A stretch of DNA of 64,000 bases from Lamellibrachia columna (lineage: Eukaryota; Annelida; Polychaeta; Sabellida; Siboglinidae): positions 1,677,107 to 1,741,106 of the forward strand of contig OY759273.1 of NCBI GenBank assembly GCA_963662155.1. The letters are read 5' to 3'. The translations under genes were made by a program, and so were the position numbers. Of this stretch, positions 1 through 11,253 are shown piece after piece. The notes under the pieces are model-generated. The model was not told where the DNA came from. It saw only the letters and a list, made by a program, of their open reading frames with translations, and made no database searches. Within the stretch, counting starts at the first letter, position 1. Each line of letters begins with the position of its first letter.

Positions 1-1320
1 ATTTTTTTACTTCCTGTTTTTTTTAATTGCTGATTTATATGAATTTAGCACAAATAATTGTTTTCAAGCATCGAGATCAACAAAGTTTTGTGTTTTTTAA
101 TGCAAAAGCACAAAGTGCGCACACTTGTGTAGCTGTATTAACACCAAATAACCTGATAATCAAATATTTTATGACATTGTGTATACCAGATTTCAAAAAA
201 AAAAAAAAAATAAAAAAAAATAAAAAATAAATAAAAAAAAATGATTTTTTCAACCCTGACTAACACCCCAGCACTGCCACTGGCAGGATACTTAAACCAT
301 GTAGTTAGATATAATAAGTATAACTTATATCAGACTGATGACATAATTATATTATAAAACTAATGTGGTAACAATTATACTATAATTAGCCCTACCGCAT
401 CATCCACCCACTCAACTAAAATTCGTCCTTGAACTTGAATATAATTATTGCAAATAGCAAGTACTAATGCTCCACAAAATATGACAAGCACATAACATAA
501 CCACAACAAGTCTAAGCATCTGGTGATCAGTCAAACACTAGACCTGTATAAAATATATCAATAGCTTTGTGTAAATTATGCACACATTCATAATCCAGAA
601 TGTTCAAAAATAAATGTCTCTCTATACACCATGCCATGTATGTGTGTCAAAGCACACACAGAAATGTTCTCACATCTCCCTAAGTGGGAGGACAGTTCAT
701 CATTAAAAACACAGTGCTATAGATTATGCAGCAAATAGAAGGTGTCCATTTTGGCCATATATAATATTCATAAATGAGAATAAGTAGAATAAGAAGAATA
801 AACTGAACAATTATTATTTAAGTCCTGGATTAGAGACATTTTTCAAAACATTAGAAATCAGCAGTGTGACCATGCATGTAAGTTTAATGATTGTTTACAG
901 AAGGTAAAGTAGAGTACAGAAATGAATATATGCCTCACTTAGATTACGTATCCTGCCTTCTCTGTGTTTTCCCGGGTACTCTCGGACCCCTCTATCTATG
1001 CATTATTCCTTCTCTTCGGTGCATTTCATTTTCTCTATACGTCATGTCACACATACTTTAAACTAACACTTTCTACAAGGTCGCATCTCCCTGTCTAATC
1101 CTGTCGTCTAACAGTGTCTCCCTTGTCATCTTTATACATTATCTACAGACATCATTTACGAACATTCATACCAATATTTTTTCTTTATTTTCTACTTTAC
1201 TGCCTCAGGTCCATCATTGGCACAGTCTGCTATATGCATCCATATAACCTCCATTTGTCACGTCTGCCTCTGTGTCCTGCTTCAGCCCTTGCCACTGTAT
1301 ACTGTGGCTGCTGCAGATTG
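1..1320. other. 5' flank with no recognised gene
   Basis: AT-rich sequence with an A-rich run at about 195-240. I see no coding exon, RNA gene or transposon here. Earlier ARMC6 exons could lie to the left of the window; I could not find any in this stretch. Confidence 0.5.
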
Positions 1321-1329
1321 TGAATCTCT

Positions 1330-1690
1330 CACACTGCATCTCTTGTGGTCACATCTCTCGTGCTGCATCTCTCGCACCACATTTCTGGCGTCACATCCCT
1401 CGTGTCGCCTTTCTCGCTTTGCATCTCTTGCAGTTGCATCTCTTGCATCTCTCGTGTAGCTTCTGGGGCATCGCATCTCTGGTGTTGCATCTCTCATGCT
1501 GCATCTCTCATGTCGCATTTCTCGTGTCACCTCTTGCTTTGCATCACTTGCAGTCACATTGCTTTTGCTGCATCTCTCCCACCGCATCTCTCGTGTTGCA
1601 TCTTGGGCATCGCATCTCTGGCATTGCATCTCTTGTGCTGCATCTCTCGCATCGCTGTCACATTTCCTGCATGCCTTCATTTCCTGCAGT
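1330..1690. repeat. Degenerate short tandem repeat, 12-15 bp unit
   Basis: Imperfect repetition of a core resembling TTGCATCTCTCGTG, with point changes in most units. It opens short reading frames in several frames on both strands, none of which looks like a real protein. The following 1700-2240 holds nothing I recognise. Confidence 0.7.
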
Positions 1691-2240
1691 TAGATTTCCT
1701 GCAGTCCCTTGTTGCAGGCTTGGGCTGGTTGTTAGCTGTGGTTCAGCTGGCTGGACTGCACGTCAGTTTATTTTACCCATACACTATAACATTTTGACTC
1801 AAGATAACACCCAAATTTGAAATAAAACAAAACTAATTCATAACCAGATAATTTGTTTAATTCCCTTACCCGGATTCTCCACCAGGGGGAGTTGTAGGGA
1901 GGCAGGAGTGATTGGAGTAGCTGGTGTGCAATCAGGCAGTGTCCTAACTGGGCAGGGAGTCTCAGATAGGTTTATGGTAGTTGAGGTTTATTGTTAGTTG
2001 TTTAAAGTTTGGGGTGTTCCAGGGACCCTGTCTGTGAGACAAGATGAGTTAAGTGTTTCATTGTCAGTTGGTTTAATGTTTGGAATGTGTTATTAGTGCT
2101 GTAGTGTAAATAAAAGATTGTAATTGTAGTAAACTCAATTTGGTTTTTAGCCTGTTCTTAATTGGTACCCCCATTGTCGCATTAATAGATTTTACCTCTA
2201 TGACAATGCAGTGTACTACTGTAAAAGAAAAGGACTTATG

Positions 2241-2880
2241 AATAACAATAAGTGCTGATATGAAAGTTTTGGAACAGTGTGGTATTGCAGCTTCAAGGGG
2301 TAATCAAATTCTTGGGTTGATTATGAGAAACATAACATACAAGAAAAAAAAGCTAATTATACCTCTGTATAAAGCAATAGTTAGACCTCATTTAGAATAC
2401 TGTATACAAGCATAAAGACCATATCATAAGAAGGATATAGATACGCTTGAACGCATACAGAGTATAGCAACTAAAATTATTCCAGAACTTAGAGACCTTA
2501 GTTATGAAGAACGCCTGAAAGAATGTGGTTTAACAACTCTAAAGACAAGGAGGTTAAGAGGAGATCAGATTGAAGTTTTTAAGATATTGAATGGGTATGA
2601 AAATATTGATATATGTTTTTTCACTCAAGAAAGATAGTAGAACTAGAGGACTTCAAGTAAAATTATTAAATGATCAGTGTAGATTGGATATCAGGAAGTA
2701 CTCGTTCTCACAGAGGACAATCAATGAATGGAACAAATTGTCTACAGATTTTATAACTGCTAGCAGCTTGAATATGTTTAAAAACAATGTGGACACATAT
2801 CTCAGGAGGCTTGGCTTGGATGGCAAATCTTGTTAAATCTATTTACTCTACTTTGCGACAAATACTTGTACAATAAACAT
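2241..2880 (+). mobile_element. CR1-like LINE, 3' fragment of the reverse transcriptase ORF
   Basis: Conceptual translation shows the conserved C-terminal block of CR1/Jockey-type LINE ORF2 proteins: a VRPHLEYC motif near 2390, DTLERIQ, then RRLRGDQIEVFKI near 2555 and RKYSFSQRTINEWNKL near 2690. The frame is broken by stops near 2414 and 2636 and by a shift around 2600, so the copy is dead. It stops about 40 bp after the end of the ORF. A related copy lies on the minus strand at the right edge of the window. The 2880-3320 stretch that follows is unremarkable. Confidence 0.85.
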
Positions 2881-3323
2881 GTTTGTTTATGGACGTTAAA
2901 GCTGTCCTGTCAGACTTTGGCAGCATAGTCAAATACAACATATGAAACTACAAGGAATGATCTCTGTCCTGTTGTATGGCCCTTTCAAAGAATGGTTCTA
3001 AATCACACCACTGACGCAAGAGTTATCATGAAACAAAAGCGGAATTGTTAGTTGTTGTGGTGTTCTTCATTGCCAGGTTTGTTTGTAGTTTATTTAAAAT
3101 CATATTTGAAATAAAACTTTGTTGTATTTCATATGACAATATGTACATCATGTTTGTGACATGCTTATTTTTATCATCATCATTATCTTGAAAACTTGAA
3201 GTAGGCGTTATGTGGTTGCTTGTGTAGATTATGGGGATGCAGGAAAATTGGGGTTCGAAACTCTTGCTACTGTTTCAAACGTTGGTCAATGCCATTCACT
3301 GCCTGGATTCATTCCTCAAGATG

Positions 3324-3424
3324 CATAAATGAGTGCTTTATTATATACATAAATGAGTACTTTATTATAGACATAAATGAGTACTTTATTATAGACATAA
3401 ATGAGTACTTTATTATAGACATAA
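3324..3424. repeat. 24-bp tandem repeat, about 4 copies
   Basis: Units share the core ATAAATGAGTACTTTATTAT. The array ends about 130 bp upstream of the ARMC6 exon at 3557, so it lies in the preceding intron. Confidence 0.85.
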
Positions 3425-3556
3425 TTACACTATGGCTTCCTGGAGAAGTCCAGTCCATGTTGGAGTGAGCATTTCTGTGAGGTGTGAAGTGTGAAGCACT
3501 GTGAACCTGTGATAGATTGGCACTGTGCTGTAAATAATATATATTGAACTCTGCAG

Positions 3557-6500
3557 ATTACTCAGACAACCTGGAGGTGTTGGCAGAATTGTTCCAAACC
3601 CTGGGACAGCTGTCCGTGCGGAATGAGTTCTGCCAGGAAATCATGGACTATGGAGGATTACAACTCATACTGACTGCACTTGACAAGAACATCGAAGATC
3701 AGGTGAGAGTTCTTCATTATTATAGTGCACGCATCTCCATCAGCATTTGACTCTGGGAGAATGCAATCCGAGGATGCATATCAAGGGATTTACCTCAAGT
3801 GGTCTATAGGTACCCATGTTAGTTCACGGGTAAAAAAGCCTGATGTGGGGAGATTTTTTCATTTAAGTTATACCTTTTTTAGAGACCTAATTATGCCCAT
3901 TTAGTACAGATAAGATACAGTAGAACGTCTCTAAAGCGACTACACACATCGTCTCATTTACTGCATCTTGTACCCTACATTTAAGGCTTTCATTGCATCT
4001 CATTGAAACTTCAGTTAATTTTTTTGCCCATTTTCTGCCCAAAAATTTTCAAGATATAAAGACACTTATTAGCCTTTAAAAACACCCCTTGTCTGACTTG
4101 TTTTTGACATGTGTCCTCATAAATGTCATGGCTGACTCCCCTGGGGGATTTATAAATTTAGGTCTTGCACATAAAAAGGAAGTTTGATGACATGCAGGTT
4201 CCAGATCTCTTGATTTGATGAGAGATCTCAAGTTGTTAAAATCTCCCGAAATAAAATCGAATGTCCCACGTTTCTGTAGTGCAGTTTTCTGCAGTCTAAA
4301 AATGATCAGTGATAAACGTAGGTTATATTTGAATCAAGAGCAGGCTATCTTACATGTGTGCTACTGATCTGAAAATTACATCTAATCCTAATTCAGTTTG
4401 CCAAATCACCTTTGAACATTTCTAATGTATTTTTATTGTATATGTACATCCGTGGTTTTGTACCATTTGTATTAATGATCTACATATATTTTTTTAAGGA
4501 CCCTAGCATCTGCGGTAGCACCATCTATCATACAGTTTGTGAAGCTAGCAACAATGGTGGCGCCACCTGTTATACAATTAGTGAAGCCAGCAACAATAAA
4601 TCTGGGCACAAAACAGCTTTTTATCACCATCTCCTTTTGAATTATGAACATACCCATGTTATTCATAAGAAATTGTGAATAATACTTTTAAAAAGACTTA
4701 AGGGAGTGCCAGACATAGGAGACGTGTTGAAATGTTTGCAGGAGCTCACAAAGCAGATACTGGGTGTGGTGAAGGCCGTGGCTGGCAACGACAAGGTCAA
4801 AGTGGCTATCGCCAAGTCAGAGGGACTTCAGAAGATTCTCTCCGTGATGAGTCGACACCTGCTCGACCCTGACATTGTAGAGATGGGGTGTGCAGCTATT
4901 GGGGCGATAGTGTTGAGGCAGCCAGAACACAGTAAGATCGTGATGGAGTGCAGGGGCGCAGACGTCATCGTCAAGGGCATGCAGCTGCACAGGGCTGTAC
5001 TCAACGTCCAGGTGGGTGCTCACTTCACTTAGTCCTTTTCACTCCGGTTCATGAGCTATTAACGAGTCATTAACGAGCTATTAACGAGTCATTTCCACCG
5101 GAGATGGTTTTGTGCTTGCGTTTCCATTTATTCGTCTGCCTGCATATTGTGTCATTAAACAAATCAGACTAACTTTGCCATTAATAAACTGATGTAGAGC
5201 CTGAGCTTATTTCAGTAAATATATGTAATAACTAGAACGCATGCATGTGTGAGTAAAATTACATCCTTTTTATTTAACGCCATATTAATAATAGATATGG
5301 GACACCTGATCGCACCAATCTAGGAGTGAAAATTACCTTGTTTGCTTACAGAAAGTTGCATTCTATGGGTGGGCATAAACTAATACATTCTATGGGTGGG
5401 CATAAACTAATACATTCTATGGGTGGGCATAAACTAATACATTCTATGGGTGGGCATAAACTAATACATTCTATGGGTGGGCATAAACTAATACATTCTA
5501 TGGGTGGGCATAAACTAATACATTCTATGGGTGGGCATAAACTAATACATTCTATGGGTGGGCATAAACTAATACATTCTATGGGTGGGCATAAACTAAT
5601 ACATTCTATGGATGGGCATAAACTAATAAATTCTATGGGTGGGCATAAACTAATACATTCTATGGGTGGGCATAAACTAATACATTCTATGGGTGGGCAT
5701 AAACTAATACATTCTATGGGTGGGCATAAACTAATACATTCTATGGGTGGGCATAAACTAATACATTCTATGGGTGGGCATAAACTAATACATTCTATGG
5801 GTGGGCATAAACTAATACATTCTATGGGTGGGCATAAACTAATACATTCTATGGGTGGGCATAAACTAATACATTCTATGGGTGGGCATAAACTAATACA
5901 TTCTATGGGTGGGCATAAACTAATACATTCTATGGGTGGGCATAAACTAATACATTCTATGGGTGGGCATAAACTAATACATTCTATGGGTGGGCATAAA
6001 CTAATACATTCTATGGGTGGGCATAAACTAATACATTCTATGGATGGGCATAAACTAATAAATTCTATGGGTGGGCATAAACTAATACATTCTATGGGTG
6101 GGCATAAACTAATACATTCTATGGGTGGGCATAAACTAATACATTCTATGGGTGGGCATAAACTAATACATTCTATGGGTGGGCATAAACTAATACATTC
6201 TATGGATGGGCATAAACTAATACATTCTATGGGTGGGCATAAACTAATACATTCTATGGGTGGGCATAAACTAATAAATTCTATGGGTGGGCATAAACTA
6301 ATACAGTCTATGGGTGGGCATAAACTAATACATTCTATGGGTGGGCATAAACTAATACATTCTATGGGTGGGCATAAACTAATACATTCTATGGATGGGC
6401 ATAAACTAATACATTCTATGGATGGGCATAAACTAATACATTCTATGGGTGGGCATAACTAATACATTCTATGGGTGGGCATAAACTAATACATTCTATG

Positions 6501-8560
6501 GATGGGCATAAACTAATAAATTCTATGGGTGGGCATAAACTAATACATTCTATGGGTGGGCATAAACTAATACATTCTATGGGTGGGCATAAACTAATAC
6601 ATTCTATGGGTGGGCATAAACTAATACATTCTATGGGTGGGCATAAACTAATACATTCTATGGATGGGCATAAACTAATACATTCTATGGGTGGGCATAA
6701 ACTAATACATTCTATGGATGGGCATAAACTAATACATTCTATGGATGGGCATAAACTAATACATTCTATGGGTGGGCATAAACTAATACATTCTATGGAT
6801 GGGCATAAACTAATACATTCTATGGGTGGGCATAAACTAATACATTCTATGGGTGGGCATAAACTAATACATTCTATGGATGGGCATAAACTAATACATT
6901 CTATGGGTGGGCATAAACTAATACATTCTATGGATGGGCATAAACTAATACATTCTATGGATGGGCATAAACTAATACATTCTATGGGTGGGCATAAACT
7001 AATACATTCTATGGATGGGCATAAACTAATACATTCTATGGATGGGCATAAACTAATACATTCTATGGGTGGGCATAAACTAATACATTCTATGGGTGGG
7101 CATAAACTAATACATTCTATGGGTGGGCATAAACTAATACATTCTATGGATGGGCATAAACTAATACATTCTATGGGTGGGCATAAACTAATACATTCTA
7201 TGGGTGGGCATAAACTAATACATTCTATGGATGGGCATAAACTAATACATTCTATGGGTGGGCATAAACTAATACATTCTATGGGTGGGCATAAACTAAT
7301 ACATTCTATGGGTGGGCATAAATTAATACATTCTATGGGTGGGCATAAACTAATACATTCTATGGATGGGCATAAACTAATACATTCTATGGATGGGCAT
7401 AAACTAATACATTCTATGGATGGGCATAAACTAATACATTCTATGGGTGGGCATAAACTAATACATTCTATGGGTGGGCATAAACTAATACATTCTATGG
7501 ATGGGCATAAACTAATACATTCTATGGGTGGGCATAAACTAATACATTCTATGGGTGGGCATAAACTAATACATTCTATGGGTGGGCATAAACTAATACA
7601 TTCTATGGATGGGCATAAACTAATACATTCTATGGGTGGGCATAAACTAATACATTCTATGGATGGGCATAAACTAATACATTCTATGGGTGGGCATAAA
7701 CTAATACATTCTATGGGTGGGCATAAACTAATACAGAAAAAACATGTGATACATCATCACTTTGGTAGTATTATTATTAAGCATATAAACACATGACAAG
7801 GTGGATTACTGGGTCACCACGTGCACATTCCCCATTTCCTTTTGCCCTGAGGATTCTACATGAGTGCCTGTCTCGTTAGGTGTTGTGTTGGCTTCCTGAG
7901 AGTATGGCTTATCCAGCTCCACTTCCTGAGAGTATGGCTTATCCAGCTCCACTTCCTGAGAGTATGGCTTATCCAGCTCCACTTCCTGAGAGTATGGCTT
8001 ATCCAGCTCCACTTCCTGAGAGTATGGCTTATCCAGCTCCACTTCCTCCTACTAATTTGATGTTCAGTTGGTTTGTGATTTGTTCTTTCTCATATTGTTT
8101 TAGTACTAATTGTTCTGGTCGCTGTATCATTAGAATTCCGTCAAGTCTGGTGTCATATAGGTTACACAAGATGCCAATTTTACATCATATTTAACGTTAA
8201 TTTAAATTGACTGAGTGAATACAGGATTTTTCTTACATTATGTTGGCATTCGCGTAGCATCACATTTTCAATGCAAATTGTAAAAAACAAAGAATAATGA
8301 TCTCAGCACTGATAGCGTGATTGTGGCGTGATTGTGGCGCAATGTTGTAGGTGCAAGCCTGTATGGCCATACGCAACCTCGTGGCCCGTAACCAAGAGTA
8401 CTGCACCACATTCCTTGCTGCTGGGGCCGAAGAAGGCATCAGACAGGCAATGAAGAATAAGGCTTGTGGAGACGTTGCAAAAGCGGCACTGCGTGACCTT
8501 GGTTGCAAGGTCGATCTCAAAGAATTGTGGAAGGGGGAAGGCAAAGCATTGGCTCGTTGA
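3557..8560 (+). CDS. ARMC6: ARMC6, armadillo repeat-containing protein 6 (C-terminal exons only)
   Basis: Three exons: 3557-3702, 4742-5011 and 8351-8560 (stop TGA). They join in frame and encode about 207 residues. They match the C-terminal third of ARMC6 throughout: [14 protein letters not shown] in the first, [11 protein letters not shown] in the second, and [10 protein letters not shown] then [12 protein letters not shown] in the last. These are helical armadillo repeats used for protein binding; the cellular role of ARMC6 is poorly defined. The first exon begins in phase 1, so upstream exons must exist but are not visible. The second exon could instead start earlier, after an AG near 4702, which is also in phase; I prefer the acceptor at 4741 because the join then aligns better. 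Intron 5012-8350 carries an 88-copy minisatellite and a smaller array. The last acceptor is preceded by a duplicated GTGATTGTGGC. Confidence 0.92.
5359..7734. repeat. 27-bp minisatellite, about 88 copies, in an ARMC6 intron
   Basis: Near-perfect tandem repeat with core TCTATGGGTGGGCATAAAC. The commonest variant changes GGGTGGG to GGATGGG. One 1-bp deletion near 6457 splits an otherwise continuous open frame of nonapeptide repeats. It lies wholly between two ARMC6 exons, so I read it as intronic satellite and not coding. Confidence 0.97.
7895..8044. repeat. 30-bp minisatellite, 5 copies
   Basis: Five essentially identical units with core CCTGAGAGTATGGCTTATCC, in the same ARMC6 intron as the 27-bp array and about 160 bp after it. 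Confidence 0.95.
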
Positions 8561-9129
8561 ATCAAAGGAGATTTAGTGAATTAAGATCTTTGTTAACTTG
8601 CCACCGAGACTAATTTATATAAATGTTTAATTACATGCGAAAGTGTAACGCTTGTCACATTTGTGATATGACAATTTGGATTCAGCTGCTTACGAATTTA
8701 ACATTGACAGAATTTGCAATCTACTTGTAGCTTATTCGCTCTAGAGAGGCTGCATGCCCTGGAATTTGCAAAGAAAACAAATAAAATTGTCTACCCTTGG
8801 ATACCATATATTATTTAATTCCCCAGTTGGGGAGAACGCAATCTCTAAAACATCGAGGTTATCATACAGAAGTGGGTATGGGAGTGCTTGTAACGAGAAT
8901 CTCATTCACATGTGCCGATTTTTACAGTTGGTGCCAATTCAACCTAGATTATATTTTAATATTGGCATGTATGATTAAATCCCTAACTTTATATATACGA
9001 CTTATTTAAAATATGTTGATTTTGACAATGTAATTAAATTTTTCAAGGCTAAGTTGTAAATGATATCTGACTGTACTGACTCATAATGTGACATCATATT
9101 TAATAAAAGTATACCATTTAAAACTCCTG
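8561..9129. other. ARMC6 3' flank
   Basis: AT-rich sequence after the ARMC6 stop, presumably 3' UTR and then intergenic DNA. Short ORFs at 8754-9009 show no family features. Confidence 0.5.
8780..8785 (+). promoter_or_regulatory. Candidate ARMC6 polyadenylation signal
   Basis: A canonical AATAAA lies about 220 bp after the ARMC6 stop codon on the same strand. It is the first one I see downstream. Position is the only support. Confidence 0.45.
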
Positions 9130-9770
9130 AAGTGATACCAAAGAAAATGAACAAGATGAAAGATAATAAATCACCTGGAGTGGATCGGATACCACCGAAA
9201 GGAGATTGTAGAGCAAATACACATTACAAAAGTGCACTTCCTTCAGAACGGAAACAAGCAAACATTACGTTGTTATTTAAGAAGGGATCGCGGAACAAGT
9301 CAGAAAATAACAGATCAGTGAGTTTAACATCAGTTGTATGCAAATTATTAGAAACGTTAATTAGAGACCACATGGTGGAATTCCTTGAAAACACAAATTA
9401 ATAAATACATCTCAACATGGGTTCCTAAAAGCAAGGTCATGTCTAACAAATCTCTTATATTTTTTGGACGAAATTACAAATTGGGTAGATGATGGGTCAC
9501 CAGTGGATGTTGTCTACTTAGATTTTCAGAAAGCTTTCGATAAAGTGCCACATCAAAGATTGTTACTTAAACTAAAAGCCCATGGTATAGGTAATGATGT
9601 AATCAACTGGATAAAAAAGTGGCTTACACACAAGACAGAGAGTAATAGTAGATGGTGATATTTCTAATGTGAAATCAGTTTTGAGTGGGGTACCACAGGG
9701 ATCTATATTAGGATCTATACTATTTCTAATAATTATATAAACGATTTGGAAGATAACATATTCTCACAGA
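9130..9770 (+). mobile_element. CR1-like LINE fragment, reverse transcriptase palm region
   Basis: Translation gives NKSPGVDRIP, then ITLLFKKGSRNKSENNRSVSL near 9270, and YLDFQKAFDKVPHQRLL near 9520, which is RT motif A. The frame shifts near 9400 and 9650. Sequence is missing after SPGVDRIP, and the copy ends near 9765 at a degraded INDLEDN block, before the catalytic FADD motif. A dead, truncated copy in the same orientation as ARMC6. Confidence 0.88.
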
Positions 9771-11253
9771 GGGTGCACGGTGTATGCACTGTGTATGCAC
9801 GGTGTATGCACGGCACTTGTTGAAGATGAGCTTTACTTTACTTTTTGAATAAAAAGTGTCTCCAAATGTTCTTGAAAATTCTTGAAATTAACTGAGGTCC
9901 GTGCACATTGTGGCCCCTGGACGGGAAGATTTCTCACACCAAAGAACCCTCCAGAGATGGACAGGTATGCATACAAGGACATGCCTGGCGTTGCCCATCT
10001 CGCCACCCACGAGCTGTGCCCGTATGTAGGCCAATGTTCTGGACATAATATCATTGGTTAAGACAGCAACTGGGACAAAGTAGAAATCCATGTTTCTTTA
10101 CGTCAATATGCCAGGAGCATCGTACAAGGGTGGAATTTCTCAAACAATTCATATACAGTAGTTGTAGTTGCAGGGACATACTAACCTGGTGTCTTCTATG
10201 AAAATATACATATATATATACATTTATTAATTTATATGTTACATGTATGGGTTATTTGTTATCTAATCCTATATAATTATCAGAAACAGAAAATCCAATA
10301 GCTTGAGGTTTTGTTGTAACTTTATTCTAAAATAAACTTTCAGTCTATGCACAATTATGTCGTATATTAGCTGTCTTGTTTTTTTTTACTGAGGTGAAAT
10401 GATGTTTCTCATTTCATTTCCATTCTATAATATTCTCGCTTTGTAAATTATTGGCATGTCATAGCTCTAACTATTGTCATGTCATAGCTCTAACTATTGA
10501 TATGGCATAGCTCTAACTATTGTCATGTCAGTTGTGCGTAAATGTACATCTTACTATGATCTTAGTGGTAGGATTGTGCACAAACAGGCAGCAAAGGCAA
10601 AAATGAACTGATATTTATTATATTGACTTAAAGTAAATTGTTGCAATATACTATAAGTCATACCTTTGTAAGTAAGACTGATTTGACTAATGCCAATCTC
10701 AATGAGGTCCTCAATCGCGATCCTACCAAGTGAGGTATTAAGTTATTCATACAATAAACATAGATTAATACTAACTCAGTCCCCATAGCCCTGGAACAAC
10801 AAACATTCAAAACCATAAGATACACAGGAAGCCAAACCAGGATATTATTATAAGTAAGAAAATAATATATTGTGCCTTCAATTTTAAAACATCAACTACA
10901 CACTGATGGCGGTGTTACACTCAAAACGAGAAGCTTCCTTTGTGGCAGCAGAGTCAACAGTGCACGAATATCCATGCTATTAGTGATAAATTTGTTTAAT
11001 ATGATCAAGTTTAGTCATCTTCATTGCAATACTTTCACAATGATTGTGTTAAAAAGTAATTTTGATATGATAACATTTTGTCGTCTCTATGTAAACATTT
11101 TTAACATTTCCATGGCGATGACGTTAAGAACTCATTTCTAGCGATTCCATGCCAACAGGTTTATGCAGTTGTGATAGCATTCCATCATTTCTATGGCAAT
11201 GTGTCAGTGTTTACACTGATGTGATGACATTTCGTCGTTTCCATGGCAACTGG
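9771..11253. other. Intergenic region between the LINE fragment and PARP16
   Basis: Begins with a few copies of a GTGTATGCACG-like unit (9770-9815). Both strands of 9833-10091 are open over about 70 codons but match nothing I recognise. The last 300 bp, next to the PARP16 stop, contain diverged copies of a TTTCCATGGCAA-TGTCAGTGTTTAC unit that includes the PARP16 stop region. Most of this is probably PARP16 3' UTR and spacer. Confidence 0.45.
10451..10533. repeat. Short tandem repeat, about 23 bp, 3-4 copies
   Basis: Core CATAGCTCTAACTATTG repeated with small length changes. Confidence 0.8.

Noticed and set aside
5326..7796. Two long ORFs (378 and 441 codons) of a nine-residue repeat, like a structural or shell protein
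   Set aside because: The array lies between two ARMC6 exons that join in phase, shows a 1-bp deletion, and has no start, signal peptide or non-repeat domain.
9833..10091. A small gene or exon with open frames on both strands
   Set aside because: No family similarity that I recognise, no matching splice partner and no start context. It may be chance or old coding sequence.
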